A DNA stretch of 64,000 bases from Daucus carota subsp. sativus (Eukaryota > Streptophyta > Magnoliopsida > Apiales > Apiaceae): NCBI RefSeq assembly GCF_001625215.2, contig NC_030383.2:3112779-3176778 (forward strand), given 5' to 3'. This document shows, piece after piece, positions 10,073 through 19,931 of this stretch. Both the position numbers and the translations under genes were made by a program. Position 1 is the stretch's first letter. Each line of letters opens with the position of its first letter. The notes beneath the pieces were generated by a model. That model saw only the letters and a program-made list of their open reading frames with translations, ran no database searches and was not told the DNA's origin.

Positions 10073-11870
10073 GACATGAATTGGGCTAAGAGTCCTATAT
10101 AAAGGAAGGACGCGTCCTCCTGCTTATAAAGGGAGGACGCGACCGACCCTTGAAGAGACTAGTCTGAACGGAAGGGCGCAGCCCTCCGTGACGCGACTGA
10201 TCCGCCGATGTTGCGTATCTTAATGAAGAGGACGCGTCCTCCGCGTCGGAAGGAGGGATGTGTCCTCCAGGTCACACGTGTCCCATGAAGAGGACGCGTC
10301 CTCCTGCTTATAAGGGGAGGATGCGATCGACCCTTGGTGTTGCGTGAAGAGGAGGCGTCCTCCTGCTTATAAAGGGAGGATGCGACCGACCCTTGGTGTT
10401 GCTTGAAAAGGACGCGTCCTCCGAGTCACAAGGAGGGACGCCTTACTTGAGAGTGTTGATGGAGAGACGCGACCGACCTCCGTCCACCCACGTCTTGTAA
10501 TATGTGGAGGAGGGCACGCCCTCTTCGGAGGTGACCGAGGGGCGCGTCCCTTGCAAGAAGTTGACAATGAGATGAAGACCAAGGGCGTGCCTTTAACGGG
10601 GTGTCCTCGCCTCCCTGGGGGCGCGACCTCATGTTAAAGAAGGACCTGTCTGATGTGTTGTAAGAAGGCTCTTCTTATGGGAGAGTGTACATTCGCTGAG
10701 ACAACCCTTCCGAGGGAGACGAAGACCGTCCCTCCGGGGATAGGAAGACCTACCCCTCCGGGGGGGATATGACGACCCCTCCGGGGGATACGACGACTCT
10801 TCCGAGGTGTTGTAGCCGTTTTTGTATATCATGTGGAGGGGAGGACGCGCCCTCCCTAGACATGGCCCGGGAGGTGCGGTCTCTTGTCCAGTAAGGAGGA
10901 TTGAAGACAAGATAAGGGAAGGACGCGCCCTCCCCAGACATGGCCCGGGAGGTGCGGTCTCTTGTCCAGTAAACAGGGATGAAGACGGGAATTGGGAAGG
11001 ACACGTCCTCCCTATCAGGGCGCGTCCTTTGACTCAGAAGAGGCATAGTTATGAAATACATGATGAAAGAAAGAGGATGAGTGAGTCTCCGTGACGACCC
11101 TTCCGAGGGATATGAAGACTAGTTACCAAGCTCATTTGGTAGTTATCAGGCTCATCTGATAGTTCCCGGGCTCATCCGGGCATGATCTACAATCCTCAAT
11201 CCTGCTATCTGCCGAGTTAACCCTCATGTGGGGGCTTGAGGTGATCATGGCTCTTGAAGGCCCTCCGGGGTAACACGAAGGCCGATCATATGTCTGGATC
11301 CTGTATTCTGGTGAGTTAGCCCTCATCGGGGGATTGAGACGATCGTGTAATTCGGCTCCTTGTCTACCTTGTTTGAAGATGAAGACCTCACCGAGAGGTG
11401 AGGACGTGTCCCTGCACCTCGAGGGGTTAGTCATGGCTCCCCCAGATAACTTCTCCATAAGAGTCGTGGTAGATGCTATCTCTCGTACTGGAGATATCGT
11501 TGAATCCGTGATCTATTTGGATTAGGAGTCTGAGGTAGTCATACTCAAGACTAATTCTAACAGGAGTAGGATTCTCCAAGATGGGCCTTCGGCCTATCTC
11601 CGACCTTATCGCCAAGAGGCCTAGTCCTGATCAAACTAGGACTCCTGGTTCCATAGAACTACGTACGGCTTGATCCCCTATAAATATAGGGGTACGTAGG
11701 CACATTGGGGGATCATGAGTTGAGAGCACGTGAGACCAACTCAAAACCCTAATCTCAGCCACCCCCTAAAACAAACAACCACCACTCTCCGGCGACCAAA
11801 ACCACCGTCACGGATCTTGATTCCGGCCGTGAACCTCATCTTTGTTGATTACCAAATTCCTCTATCAACA
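10010..11870 (+). repeat. 5' LTR (1861 bp)
   Basis: TGTTATAGCC...CTATCAACA. It is matched to the right LTR at a constant offset of 4478; the only difference I found is A at 11226 versus G at 15704. It is rich in palindromes of the GAGGACGCGTCCTC type. Confidence 0.95.
11679..11686 (+). promoter_or_regulatory. Putative LTR TATA box
   Basis: TATAAATA lies in the context CCCCTATAAATATAGGGG, itself an inverted repeat, about 185 bp before the LTR end. That placement fits a U3 promoter with transcription starting near 11710. The same box is at 16157-16164 in the right LTR. Confidence 0.55.
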
Positions 11871-11873
11871 AAT

Positions 11874-11891
11874 TGGCGCTAGAAGGAGGGG
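11874..11891 (+). other. Primer-binding site of the LTR element
   Basis: TGGCGCTAGAAGGAGGGG starts with the TGG expected to pair with a tRNA 3' CCA and lies 3 bases after the left LTR. The tRNA was not identified. Confidence 0.65.
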
Positions 11892-12139
11892 CTATTCAAG
11901 ATCTTCATCTTAGGAGGAAGAGATGTCACACGACGGAGATTCGCACGTAGAGGAGGAGCGTTTTCCGGCAGGGCGATGGCTAGAGCACAAAAGAGGAGGA
12001 GACCTTCATCTACTTTTTCAGAAAAAGGACGATATCTCCATCGGGAGTTTGAAGGAGGACGATCATCAACTAAATTCTAGGAGGTAACCTAATGTGCGAA
12101 CAAGGTATTCTGGACCGGGGAGTCAGCGAAGGATGCGAT

Positions 12140-12460
12140 TTTCGGAGACTTGACACCTACGAAGAGGGTACGCCTCCCCCGGAGAGAGTACACCTCCCCC
12201 GGAAAGAGTACACCTCCCCTGACAGGGTACGCCTGCAGGTGATGTGGTGTCTGACGACCACCGTGAGGAATGCATCCCTTGACACCTACGAAGAGGGTAC
12301 GCCTCCCCCGGACAGGGTACACCTCCCCCGGATAGAGTACACCTCCCCAGGACAGGGTACACCTCCCTCTGACAGGGTACACCTCCAAGTGATGTGGTGC
12401 TCGACTACCACCGTGAGGAATGAATTCCCTGACACCTCCGAAGAAGGCGCACCTCCGGGT
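12140..12460. repeat. GGTACACCTCC-type minisatellite in the element interior
   Basis: About two and a half copies of a 120-145-bp unit (GACACCTACGAAGAGGGTAC ... GACCACCGTGAGGAATG) are present. Each unit contains shorter repeats of the form GG(A/T)(C/G)(A/C)(G/A)(A/G)GTACACCTCC. Long open frames here on both strands are a consequence of the repeat period. Confidence 0.8.
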
Positions 12461-12560
12461 AAGATTCTCACAATGCTTTCGCATGTTATTGCTAACAAGT
12501 CTGTTGTGGTTTGAGTCTTTACGAGAAGGAGATCGCCTCCCTGGAAGCCTCAACGGTTTT

Positions 12561-14240
12561 CTGAAGGGGCGCGCCCTCCCCAGAGCAAGTAATTTGAGGT
12601 TCGCGAGAGGCGCATGTTGGAGGCCTGACCACGTGTGATGATATGAACGGGAAGGTTACGAAGGGCGAGCTATTGAGATGGAACCTAGCTCGAAAAGTCG
12701 TAAGGGTGCGCGCCTTCCCCTGACCGGGCGCGCCCTCAGGTAAATACTAAACTCCCCCAGTATTTGGTTCCCTAAGACTACTACATGTGTAAATTCACAG
12801 GTAATATGGTGTTACCTTTATGAGGAATACACCTCTTCGCCGTGAGGAGTAGTCGCACTTTCCTCCAACAAGACGCGCCCTCCTAAAGGGGTACGCCATA
12901 TCCAACCAGTATTCTATCAAGAGAACGAATTGCGCGCCTCCCTCTGACAGGGCGCGCCCTCTGGTATGTCTGATGCATTAATTGCTTCATATGATACTTT
13001 GTGAAGACAAACATACTCAGGAAGGAGCTCACTAGTCTTGAAGAGGTCACGTCCCTCCCTAGGGCGCGTCCTCTCGGAAGTACTCATCACTTGAGGAAGC
13101 ACATGAGGGCGCGCCCCCAGGATAATAATGTTGAGAAGGGAGATGCTTCAAAGACGCGCCTCCTCCTAGTTGGACGCACCCCGAGTTCCAAGGTCATGTT
13201 TCCAGGGTTGATAATTTGGGAGGACGCGTCTTCCCCTAACAGGGCGCGTCGTGAGGTAACACTGACCATCAGTATTAAGTCGTATACATGATAAAGTGCA
13301 GGTCAAGTCTAACATGCTAAAGGAGCTGTCCATCTTGATGAGGGCGCGCCCTCCGTTCTACGGGAACGTAGCATGATACCTGCAAGGTCTTTGATTAAGG
13401 TACACTTAAGGCCTTTCAAAGGTTACCAAATTATCCATGACTAGCTCTGGGTACTATGAATTTTAACCATCCATGATACGCTCTGGATGTCATCCACGAT
13501 TTACTCTGGATGCTATGATTATTTACGTGTCCATGATACGCTCTGGATACTATATTTGCGCATCCATAATACGCTCTGGACATTATACTTGCGCATCCAT
13601 GATACGCTCTGGATCTTACATATTCATGATATGCTCTGGATAACAGTTTATACTATTAATTCCCCATTGAGCTATTAGCTCTGGGACCCGTGCGATGCAC
13701 CGGAGCTTTTTTAAACCACGATAAGATTCGTGATGCCTCGTATGGGATGATGTATGGACTAGGGAGTGGTCCTTTTGAATTTCTTAAGCAAGTGATTCAC
13801 GCGTGAAAAAGTAAAGCTGCGCCAAAGGCCGCGCCCTCTACTTAATCCTTGGAAAAGATCAAAAGAGCCTTACAAGTAAGGCTGCGCCCTCTGCTTATAC
13901 AGTCCTTGAAAGAAAAGAAATATTGCAAGGCAGCGCCATCAGCCGCGCCCTCTGCTTAGGTAATTCTTTAACAAAAAGAATTAAAAGGGGTCATGTTATA
14001 ACTAGGCGGCGCCATTCTGTAAGTCGCGCCTTATATTTACTATTCCCAGATACCATGGACACAGTAAGGCTGAAAAAAAAGCCACAAACCTTCGCACAGC
14101 GAAGGCGCGCCCTTCTTTTGTTGAAGTTCATTGGCGCGAATGTTATGGTTGAATGTGTCATTTGGAAGGAATAAGCGAAGCTGCGCCACTGTCAACGACA
14201 GATAGGCCGCGCCCCCTGTTTTCTTTTGTCTACATAAAGA
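12561..14240. repeat. Dispersed GGGCGCGCCCTC palindromes in the element interior
   Basis: The palindrome core GGCGCGCC, usually as GGGCGCGCCCTCC, recurs for example near 12569, 12727, 12951, 13107 and 13342, with degenerate versions (GCTGCGCC, CCGCGCCCTC) to about 14215. Spacing is irregular. No protein is encoded. Confidence 0.75.
13433..13645. repeat. Short tandem repeat TCCATGATACGCTCTGGAT
   Basis: About seven copies of a 19-bp core with variable 10-25-bp spacers, in a head-to-tail array. The core repeats with one to three changes per copy. It lies in the noncoding interior of the LTR element. Confidence 0.85.
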
Positions 14241-14471
14241 TTGCTTATTATTTATGAACACATCAAGAAGACGCGACAGCCTCATGCTTAGCAACTTTGC
14301 TAAATGATCAAAGACACCGACATTATATACATGCAAGGCTTGTGCACAGCCTGCATCTTGGAATGTCGAGGAATAGAAGTGGCTTACGTCACGCCTCTAT
14401 GCGCGGACGCGCTCTCGGAAGAGGATGTGTGGTATGGAGTAAAAATTTCCCTGATATCTCCAATATCAAGA

Positions 14472-14487
14472 AAATTTGGGGAGTACT
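14472..14487 (+). other. Polypurine tract of the LTR element
   Basis: AAATTTGGGGAGTACT, purine-rich, abuts the TG of the right LTR, as expected for the plus-strand primer of reverse transcription. Confidence 0.6.
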
Positions 14488-16348
14488 TGTTATAGCCAAA
14501 TTTGGCTAGGTCCTTGTTGGGCCAAGTATGTACTTAGTTTAACTAAGTAAGACATGAATTGGGCTAAGAGTCCTATATAAAGGAAGGACGCGTCCTCCTG
14601 CTTATAAAGGGAGGACGCGACCGACCCTTGAAGAGACTAGTCTGAACGGAAGGGCGCAGCCCTCCGTGACGCGACTGATCCGCCGATGTTGCGTATCTTA
14701 ATGAAGAGGACGCGTCCTCCGCGTCGGAAGGAGGGATGTGTCCTCCAGGTCACACGTGTCCCATGAAGAGGACGCGTCCTCCTGCTTATAAGGGGAGGAT
14801 GCGATCGACCCTTGGTGTTGCGTGAAGAGGAGGCGTCCTCCTGCTTATAAAGGGAGGATGCGACCGACCCTTGGTGTTGCTTGAAAAGGACGCGTCCTCC
14901 GAGTCACAAGGAGGGACGCCTTACTTGAGAGTGTTGATGGAGAGACGCGACCGACCTCCGTCCACCCACGTCTTGTAATATGTGGAGGAGGGCACGCCCT
15001 CTTCGGAGGTGACCGAGGGGCGCGTCCCTTGCAAGAAGTTGACAATGAGATGAAGACCAAGGGCGTGCCTTTAACGGGGTGTCCTCGCCTCCCTGGGGGC
15101 GCGACCTCATGTTAAAGAAGGACCTGTCTGATGTGTTGTAAGAAGGCTCTTCTTATGGGAGAGTGTACATTCGCTGAGACAACCCTTCCGAGGGAGACGA
15201 AGACCGTCCCTCCGGGGATAGGAAGACCTACCCCTCCGGGGGGGATATGACGACCCCTCCGGGGGATACGACGACTCTTCCGAGGTGTTGTAGCCGTTTT
15301 TGTATATCATGTGGAGGGGAGGACGCGCCCTCCCTAGACATGGCCCGGGAGGTGCGGTCTCTTGTCCAGTAAGGAGGATTGAAGACAAGATAAGGGAAGG
15401 ACGCGCCCTCCCCAGACATGGCCCGGGAGGTGCGGTCTCTTGTCCAGTAAACAGGGATGAAGACGGGAATTGGGAAGGACACGTCCTCCCTATCAGGGCG
15501 CGTCCTTTGACTCAGAAGAGGCATAGTTATGAAATACATGATGAAAGAAAGAGGATGAGTGAGTCTCCGTGACGACCCTTCCGAGGGATATGAAGACTAG
15601 TTACCAAGCTCATTTGGTAGTTATCAGGCTCATCTGATAGTTCCCGGGCTCATCCGGGCATGATCTACAATCCTCAATCCTGCTATCTGCCGAGTTAACC
15701 CTCGTGTGGGGGCTTGAGGTGATCATGGCTCTTGAAGGCCCTCCGGGGTAACACGAAGGCCGATCATATGTCTGGATCCTGTATTCTGGTGAGTTAGCCC
15801 TCATCGGGGGATTGAGACGATCGTGTAATTCGGCTCCTTGTCTACCTTGTTTGAAGATGAAGACCTCACCGAGAGGTGAGGACGTGTCCCTGCACCTCGA
15901 GGGGTTAGTCATGGCTCCCCCAGATAACTTCTCCATAAGAGTCGTGGTAGATGCTATCTCTCGTACTGGAGATATCGTTGAATCCGTGATCTATTTGGAT
16001 TAGGAGTCTGAGGTAGTCATACTCAAGACTAATTCTAACAGGAGTAGGATTCTCCAAGATGGGCCTTCGGCCTATCTCCGACCTTATCGCCAAGAGGCCT
16101 AGTCCTGATCAAACTAGGACTCCTGGTTCCATAGAACTACGTACGGCTTGATCCCCTATAAATATAGGGGTACGTAGGCACATTGGGGGATCATGAGTTG
16201 AGAGCACGTGAGACCAACTCAAAACCCTAATCTCAGCCACCCCCTAAAACAAACAACCACCACTCTCCGGCGACCAAAACCACCGTCACGGATCTTGATT
16301 CCGGCCGTGAACCTCATCTTTGTTGATTACCAAATTCCTCTATCAACA
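14488..16348 (+). repeat. 3' LTR (1861 bp)
   Basis: Same length and ends as the left LTR, with one visible substitution (15704). It ends CTATCAACA and is followed by the GTACC duplication at 16349-16353. Confidence 0.95.
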
Positions 16349-16353
16349 GTACC

Positions 16354-16962
16354 ATAAAGTATAAGGAATGGTGCCATATTGATACCAATAAATGGACCAA
16401 TCTCCATACACTTGTAATCTCAGAAGAAGAAGATAGTTATGAAGAAGAAGAATATAGTTTGGAGTCTATAGCAAATTTAACAAGTCTCAGAACATTAGTC
16501 CTCCTACTATATGGTGTTATTTCAACAATGCAACCGCTTTCATCTTGCAAACATCTCAACAAGTTGGTGTTGTTGTGTAAGATAAAAGATCTAGCAGAAG
16601 TAAATTTTCTGCCAGATTCAGTTACTGATTTAACACTATCAGTTACCGCTTCCACAGAAGATCCGATGCCCATCCTGGGGAGTTTGTCCAATCTTACCTC
16701 CATTTGGTTAATGAACTGTGGAGACAAAATGGTTTGCGGTGCAGATGCGTTTCCATGTCTACAATTCTTACGAATACAACCCGCCACTGGTGCTCTGTTT
16801 GAACTTGAAGTTGATGACGGAGCTCTGCCTTCTTTAAGAGCTTTTACATTAGAGCGCCTGCCTTTTTTAAGAGCTTTTTTATTGAATGCTGACAGGGATA
16901 TGATTCCGCGAAGATTAAAGTCTCTTCCTGATGTACCGGATTTCCAACAATATTTATTGTAA
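16354..16962 (+). pseudogene. 3' part of the retrotransposon-split NLR gene (LRR end)
   Basis: After the duplicated GTACC, host sequence resumes with codons for IKYKEWCHIDTN, matching IKHKEWCHIDTN of the first NLR, in the same frame as the 5' part. It encodes about 202 aa of LRR (LTSLRTLVL, LSNLTSIWL, FPCLQFLRI and so on) and ends with TAA at 16960. No internal stop is seen. An open frame from an internal ATG at 16459 exists, but it has no promoter of its own. Together with 7994-10009 it forms the original gene. Confidence 0.9.
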
Positions 16963-17016
16963 ATTACAAATAAAGGCAATTATATGTTGAAGGGATCCTA
17001 TTTTCATAAATTTTCT

Positions 17017-17236
17017 ATCATTTCTGTTTAAGGATGTCATATGTTTTAATTTGTTGAAGAATTCCTTTAATTTCATAAAGGAGTAAATTACAAGGATATG
17101 GCTAAATTTTACACCGATTTGCATAATTGTGGCTGAATTTTAAAAATAGCAAAAAGGTGGTCATCATTTGATTCTGGTTTCTAATTTGTTGACGGCCGTT
17201 ACGGACGTTAAAAATCAGCCGCTAATTTGAACTTGA
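17017..17236. repeat. Right copy of the NLR 3'-flank repeat (partner 1-217)
   Basis: It starts CTATCATTTCTGTTTAAGG as at position 1 and ends near AAATCAGCCGCTAA. It lies about 55 bp after the NLR stop codon. Confidence 0.85.
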
Positions 17237-17360
17237 AGTTGATGACGGAGCTCTGCCTTCTTTAAGAGCTTTTACATTGGATGATGATATTGAAATGGAT
17301 AGGCTTGAGATACCGCTACGACTATCGTCTCTTCCTCGTGTACCATATTTATATACTTAT
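17227..17360 (+). pseudogene. Second NLR C-terminal tail remnant
   Basis: It repeats the coding end of the NLR (codons for ELEVDDGALPSLRAFTL, then the conserved PLRLSSLP-like end) and stops with TGA. It is an extra, promoterless 3' piece, matching the remnant at 1048-1167. Confidence 0.75.
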
Positions 17361-17839
17361 ATATGAGTTTTTTTTTTTTTTGAAAGGAATATTTATATAT
17401 GAGTTATTATTGACTTTTGATACTAACCTATTTATTAGACATTAATATATATTCATCAATATATATTAATCTCATAAAAATAAATATATGAAATTCTCTA
17501 ACACCATAACCTAGTTGATCTTTATTCTTCTTATTGTACTTTAAATTTTGAATTTTTGAGACACATTTCACCACATAAATATATATATGAAATTATAGGG
17601 TGTGAATAGGTGTTATGGCTAATATATTCAATTTTTATAAGTTATCAAACAATTAACTGACAGCTTACTATTAAGATTCAAGATAAATTGTAAGTTAGCT
17701 AACAATGAATATACAATGCAAAGCAGTATAAACAGTAAGCTAAGAACACAGAGAATTTTAGTCAGGTTTAAAAAATTCTCAGGTTTGACCACCAACCGTA
17801 TTGGTTATATTATTAATCATTGAAATATTAAAATTATAA

Positions 17840-18100
17840 TACTTCCTCCGTCCCATTTTAATTGTCACATTTCTATTTCTATCGGTCAAATTGACTAATC
17901 TTTGACCAGAGATTATAAATCATTCTTTCATTATTTTAAAAAATTGAAAATTACATCTTAAAGTAGATTAAAAGTTATTTCCGGTGACATATATTTTTAA
18001 TTTTTCAATTGATAAAATATTAATAAATCTCAGTCAAACTTTGGTCAATTTGATCGGCACAAAAACAAAGGCGACAACTAAAATGGGACGGAAGGAGTAT
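17840..18100. mobile_element. Stowaway MITE
   Basis: Inverted ends CTTCCTCCGTCCCATTTTAA and TTAAAATGGGACGGAAGGAG-like (right end ...CTAAAATGGGACGGAAGGAG) flanked by TA. About 260 bp, AT-rich and noncoding. These are the standard Stowaway features. Confidence 0.88.
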
Positions 18101-19195
18101 TAAATAATATAACTCCATTCAACCCATGTTCCTGTTATTAGCTTGCTGAAATTTCTGAACTCTGAACCAAAAGCTCTCTAAGACCTATACTTCACAAGCA
18201 TATTGTTCTCTAGCCAACTAGTTCCCTTGTGTACAAGCTGGATACACAGCAACAAAACACTTACACCTTGAACAATACAATATAAGTGAATGAATACAAC
18301 TGAAACTATAAACTCTCAATATAAGTATATACAAATATAAATATTATAGCTCAAAAGAAAGATTTCACAGATTCGTGTGTTGTATTTCTGAAACTTGGTG
18401 TGTGTTCTTGTAACTCTCAAAGAAAACACACTCAAATATTAATACATAGTCCACTAACAGTCATATTCCAACAAATTATTAACGCTTTTGATTATAACAA
18501 TCTCACGTTTAATTTTCTTGTAACATGAACGTTTGAGCACTACATGTTTTACTGAGTAAAAGAATGTAAGTGTTGAAAAACAACTCACTAGAACGTTTGT
18601 ATATAAATGGTTTAGAGAAAGTAGAAGTATTTAAAAATATAAAAACGATTTGAAATATAACTCCTACAATTTTGGAAAACTGATTTTAGAAACTCCTTTG
18701 TAAAACCACGAGCTCTAATATTTATATAGTGCATGTATATGTTAGAGTCCTTACAAATTTGCTTTCTAATTAATCTCTTTCAAACTAGCACTTTAATCTT
18801 TATCCGCGTATATTTCTGTAAATGCTGCGATAAAACTATTTACATCCCTGTAAACTTTCTGACAGAACAATATCAACTTAAAAATGTATTAGTTGTTAGT
18901 ACAAGCATACATATCATTTCAGCTAGCTATCACAACTTAATTTTATGTTATCAGCTTATTGTTATAAGTGTGATCATCAAAATCTCAAGAGTTTCAATAT
19001 ACGCAAATATCACTGCATATATTGATATTGACAATCGCTATTATCTAGACATTGCTTTCGTCCTGATATAGTCGAAAAAATCATCATCAAGATTGTTAGC
19101 TAGAAAATATAAAACCAAAACAGAAATTCAATCAAATCACAAAAATGAAAATAGTAAACTCCATCATTACTCACAGCATAAAAAAAAATTGTTTC
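18101..19195. other. AT-rich spacer, no supported gene
   Basis: An open frame of 112 codons at 18733-19071 is rich in Ile/Tyr/Ser, as expected of AT-rich chance ORFs, and shows no domain. Nothing else was seen. Confidence 0.6.
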
Positions 19196-19199
19196 AAGT

Positions 19200-19555
19200 T
19201 TACTTTAACTCGTATACAATTTCAAGGGTCGTCTAAAATCTCCATGGTCGAATAGGAAGAGAACAAACCCATTAACACCTCAGCAATGGAGTAGGCTATT
19301 TACAATAGAAGGGAAGCTTCGGGGTGGCGGGGTTCGAGTTTTGAAGAAATTCATTCCCTGTCTTAATTTCATGAAGCATAATATTAAGAGTTCTTTTGAA
19401 AAATATATCCAATTCTTCTGAATTATTGTTCTGATAAATATCATTGTAGGGTGTTCATCCAAATTTAAGGGCACAAGCATGGCCATTTCTTCTTGGAGTG
19501 TAAGCATCTTCAACTTGATCACAATTTTACACAGTGCACAGTGCATTTTACTCAC
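19200..19555 (+). pseudogene. Inverted copy of TBC RabGAP exons 2-3
   Basis: On the plus strand, 19211-19345 matches TBC exon 2 (minus strand 22155-22290), and 19450-19505 matches exon 3 (22001-22050), including the GTGTAAGCATCTTC donor region. The intron between them is retained but altered. Codons read SPWSNRKRTNPLTPQQW and GEGKLR-like, similar to but diverged from the gene (SPWSHRKRKRALTPHQW). The donor after exon 2 is lost. It lies 3' of the gene in opposite orientation. Confidence 0.85.
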
Positions 19556-19931
19556 AATGGTAAAAACTGGCCTGAACTCTGAAAGCCAATGTTACATAAA
19601 CATAATCTGCAGCTGAAAGCATCGATAGACAGCAGAAATGTACATCATTTATCAATTATCATGGTTCCAATCCTATAAGTTCAGGCGAGAGAATGATCGG
19701 ATATCCACAATTCCTCCACCTCCCAAAAAAAACAGTGGAATGTTTCTACAAGTACTACATATTTTAGTCCTCGCAAGGTAGTGTCGAAATGACAATCATA
19801 AAATACTAAAATAGTAAACACCCAACTGCTCATTTGGAGCATCGGTTTTTAAGAGTAGAAAGGACAGACCTCAAAATACAAGTCCAGATGACGGTATCAG
19901 AGATAATTTAGCGAATGGAAAACCTCCGGGC

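Larger units (their letters stand above)
10010..16348 (+). mobile_element. Non-autonomous LTR retrotransposon (LARD-like), very young, inside the NLR LRR
   Basis: Two direct repeats of exactly 1861 bp, each starting TG and ending CA, bracket a 2617-bp interior. A primer-binding-like TGGCGCTAGAAGGAGGGG follows the left LTR by 3 bases, and a purine-rich AAATTTGGGGAGTACT precedes the right LTR. The target GTACC is duplicated. No gag, protease, integrase, RT or RNase H homology is visible in any frame, so it must be mobilised in trans. Superfamily is unproven; the primer site style is more Gypsy-like than Copia-like. The element is much more GC- and CpG-rich than its surroundings. Confidence 0.92.

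Noticed and set aside
10367..11458. Several 60-108-codon frames in the LTRs, repeated at 14845-15936
   Set aside because: GC-rich LTR sequence has few stops by composition; the frames are low-complexity Arg/Pro/Ser and lie in regulatory repeats.
12089..12553. Overlapping open frames of 140-154 codons on both strands in the LTR element interior
   Set aside because: They arise from a minisatellite whose units are free of stops in several frames; the translations are repetitive and match no gag or other protein.
13433..13645. CRISPR-like look: 19-bp repeats with variable spacers
   Set aside because: Plant nuclear DNA inside a retrotransposon, only about seven degenerate repeats with spacers of irregular length, no cas genes.
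18733..19071. 112-codon ORF rich in Ile/Tyr
   Set aside because: Typical of AT-rich noncoding DNA; no homologous copy, splice signals or domain.
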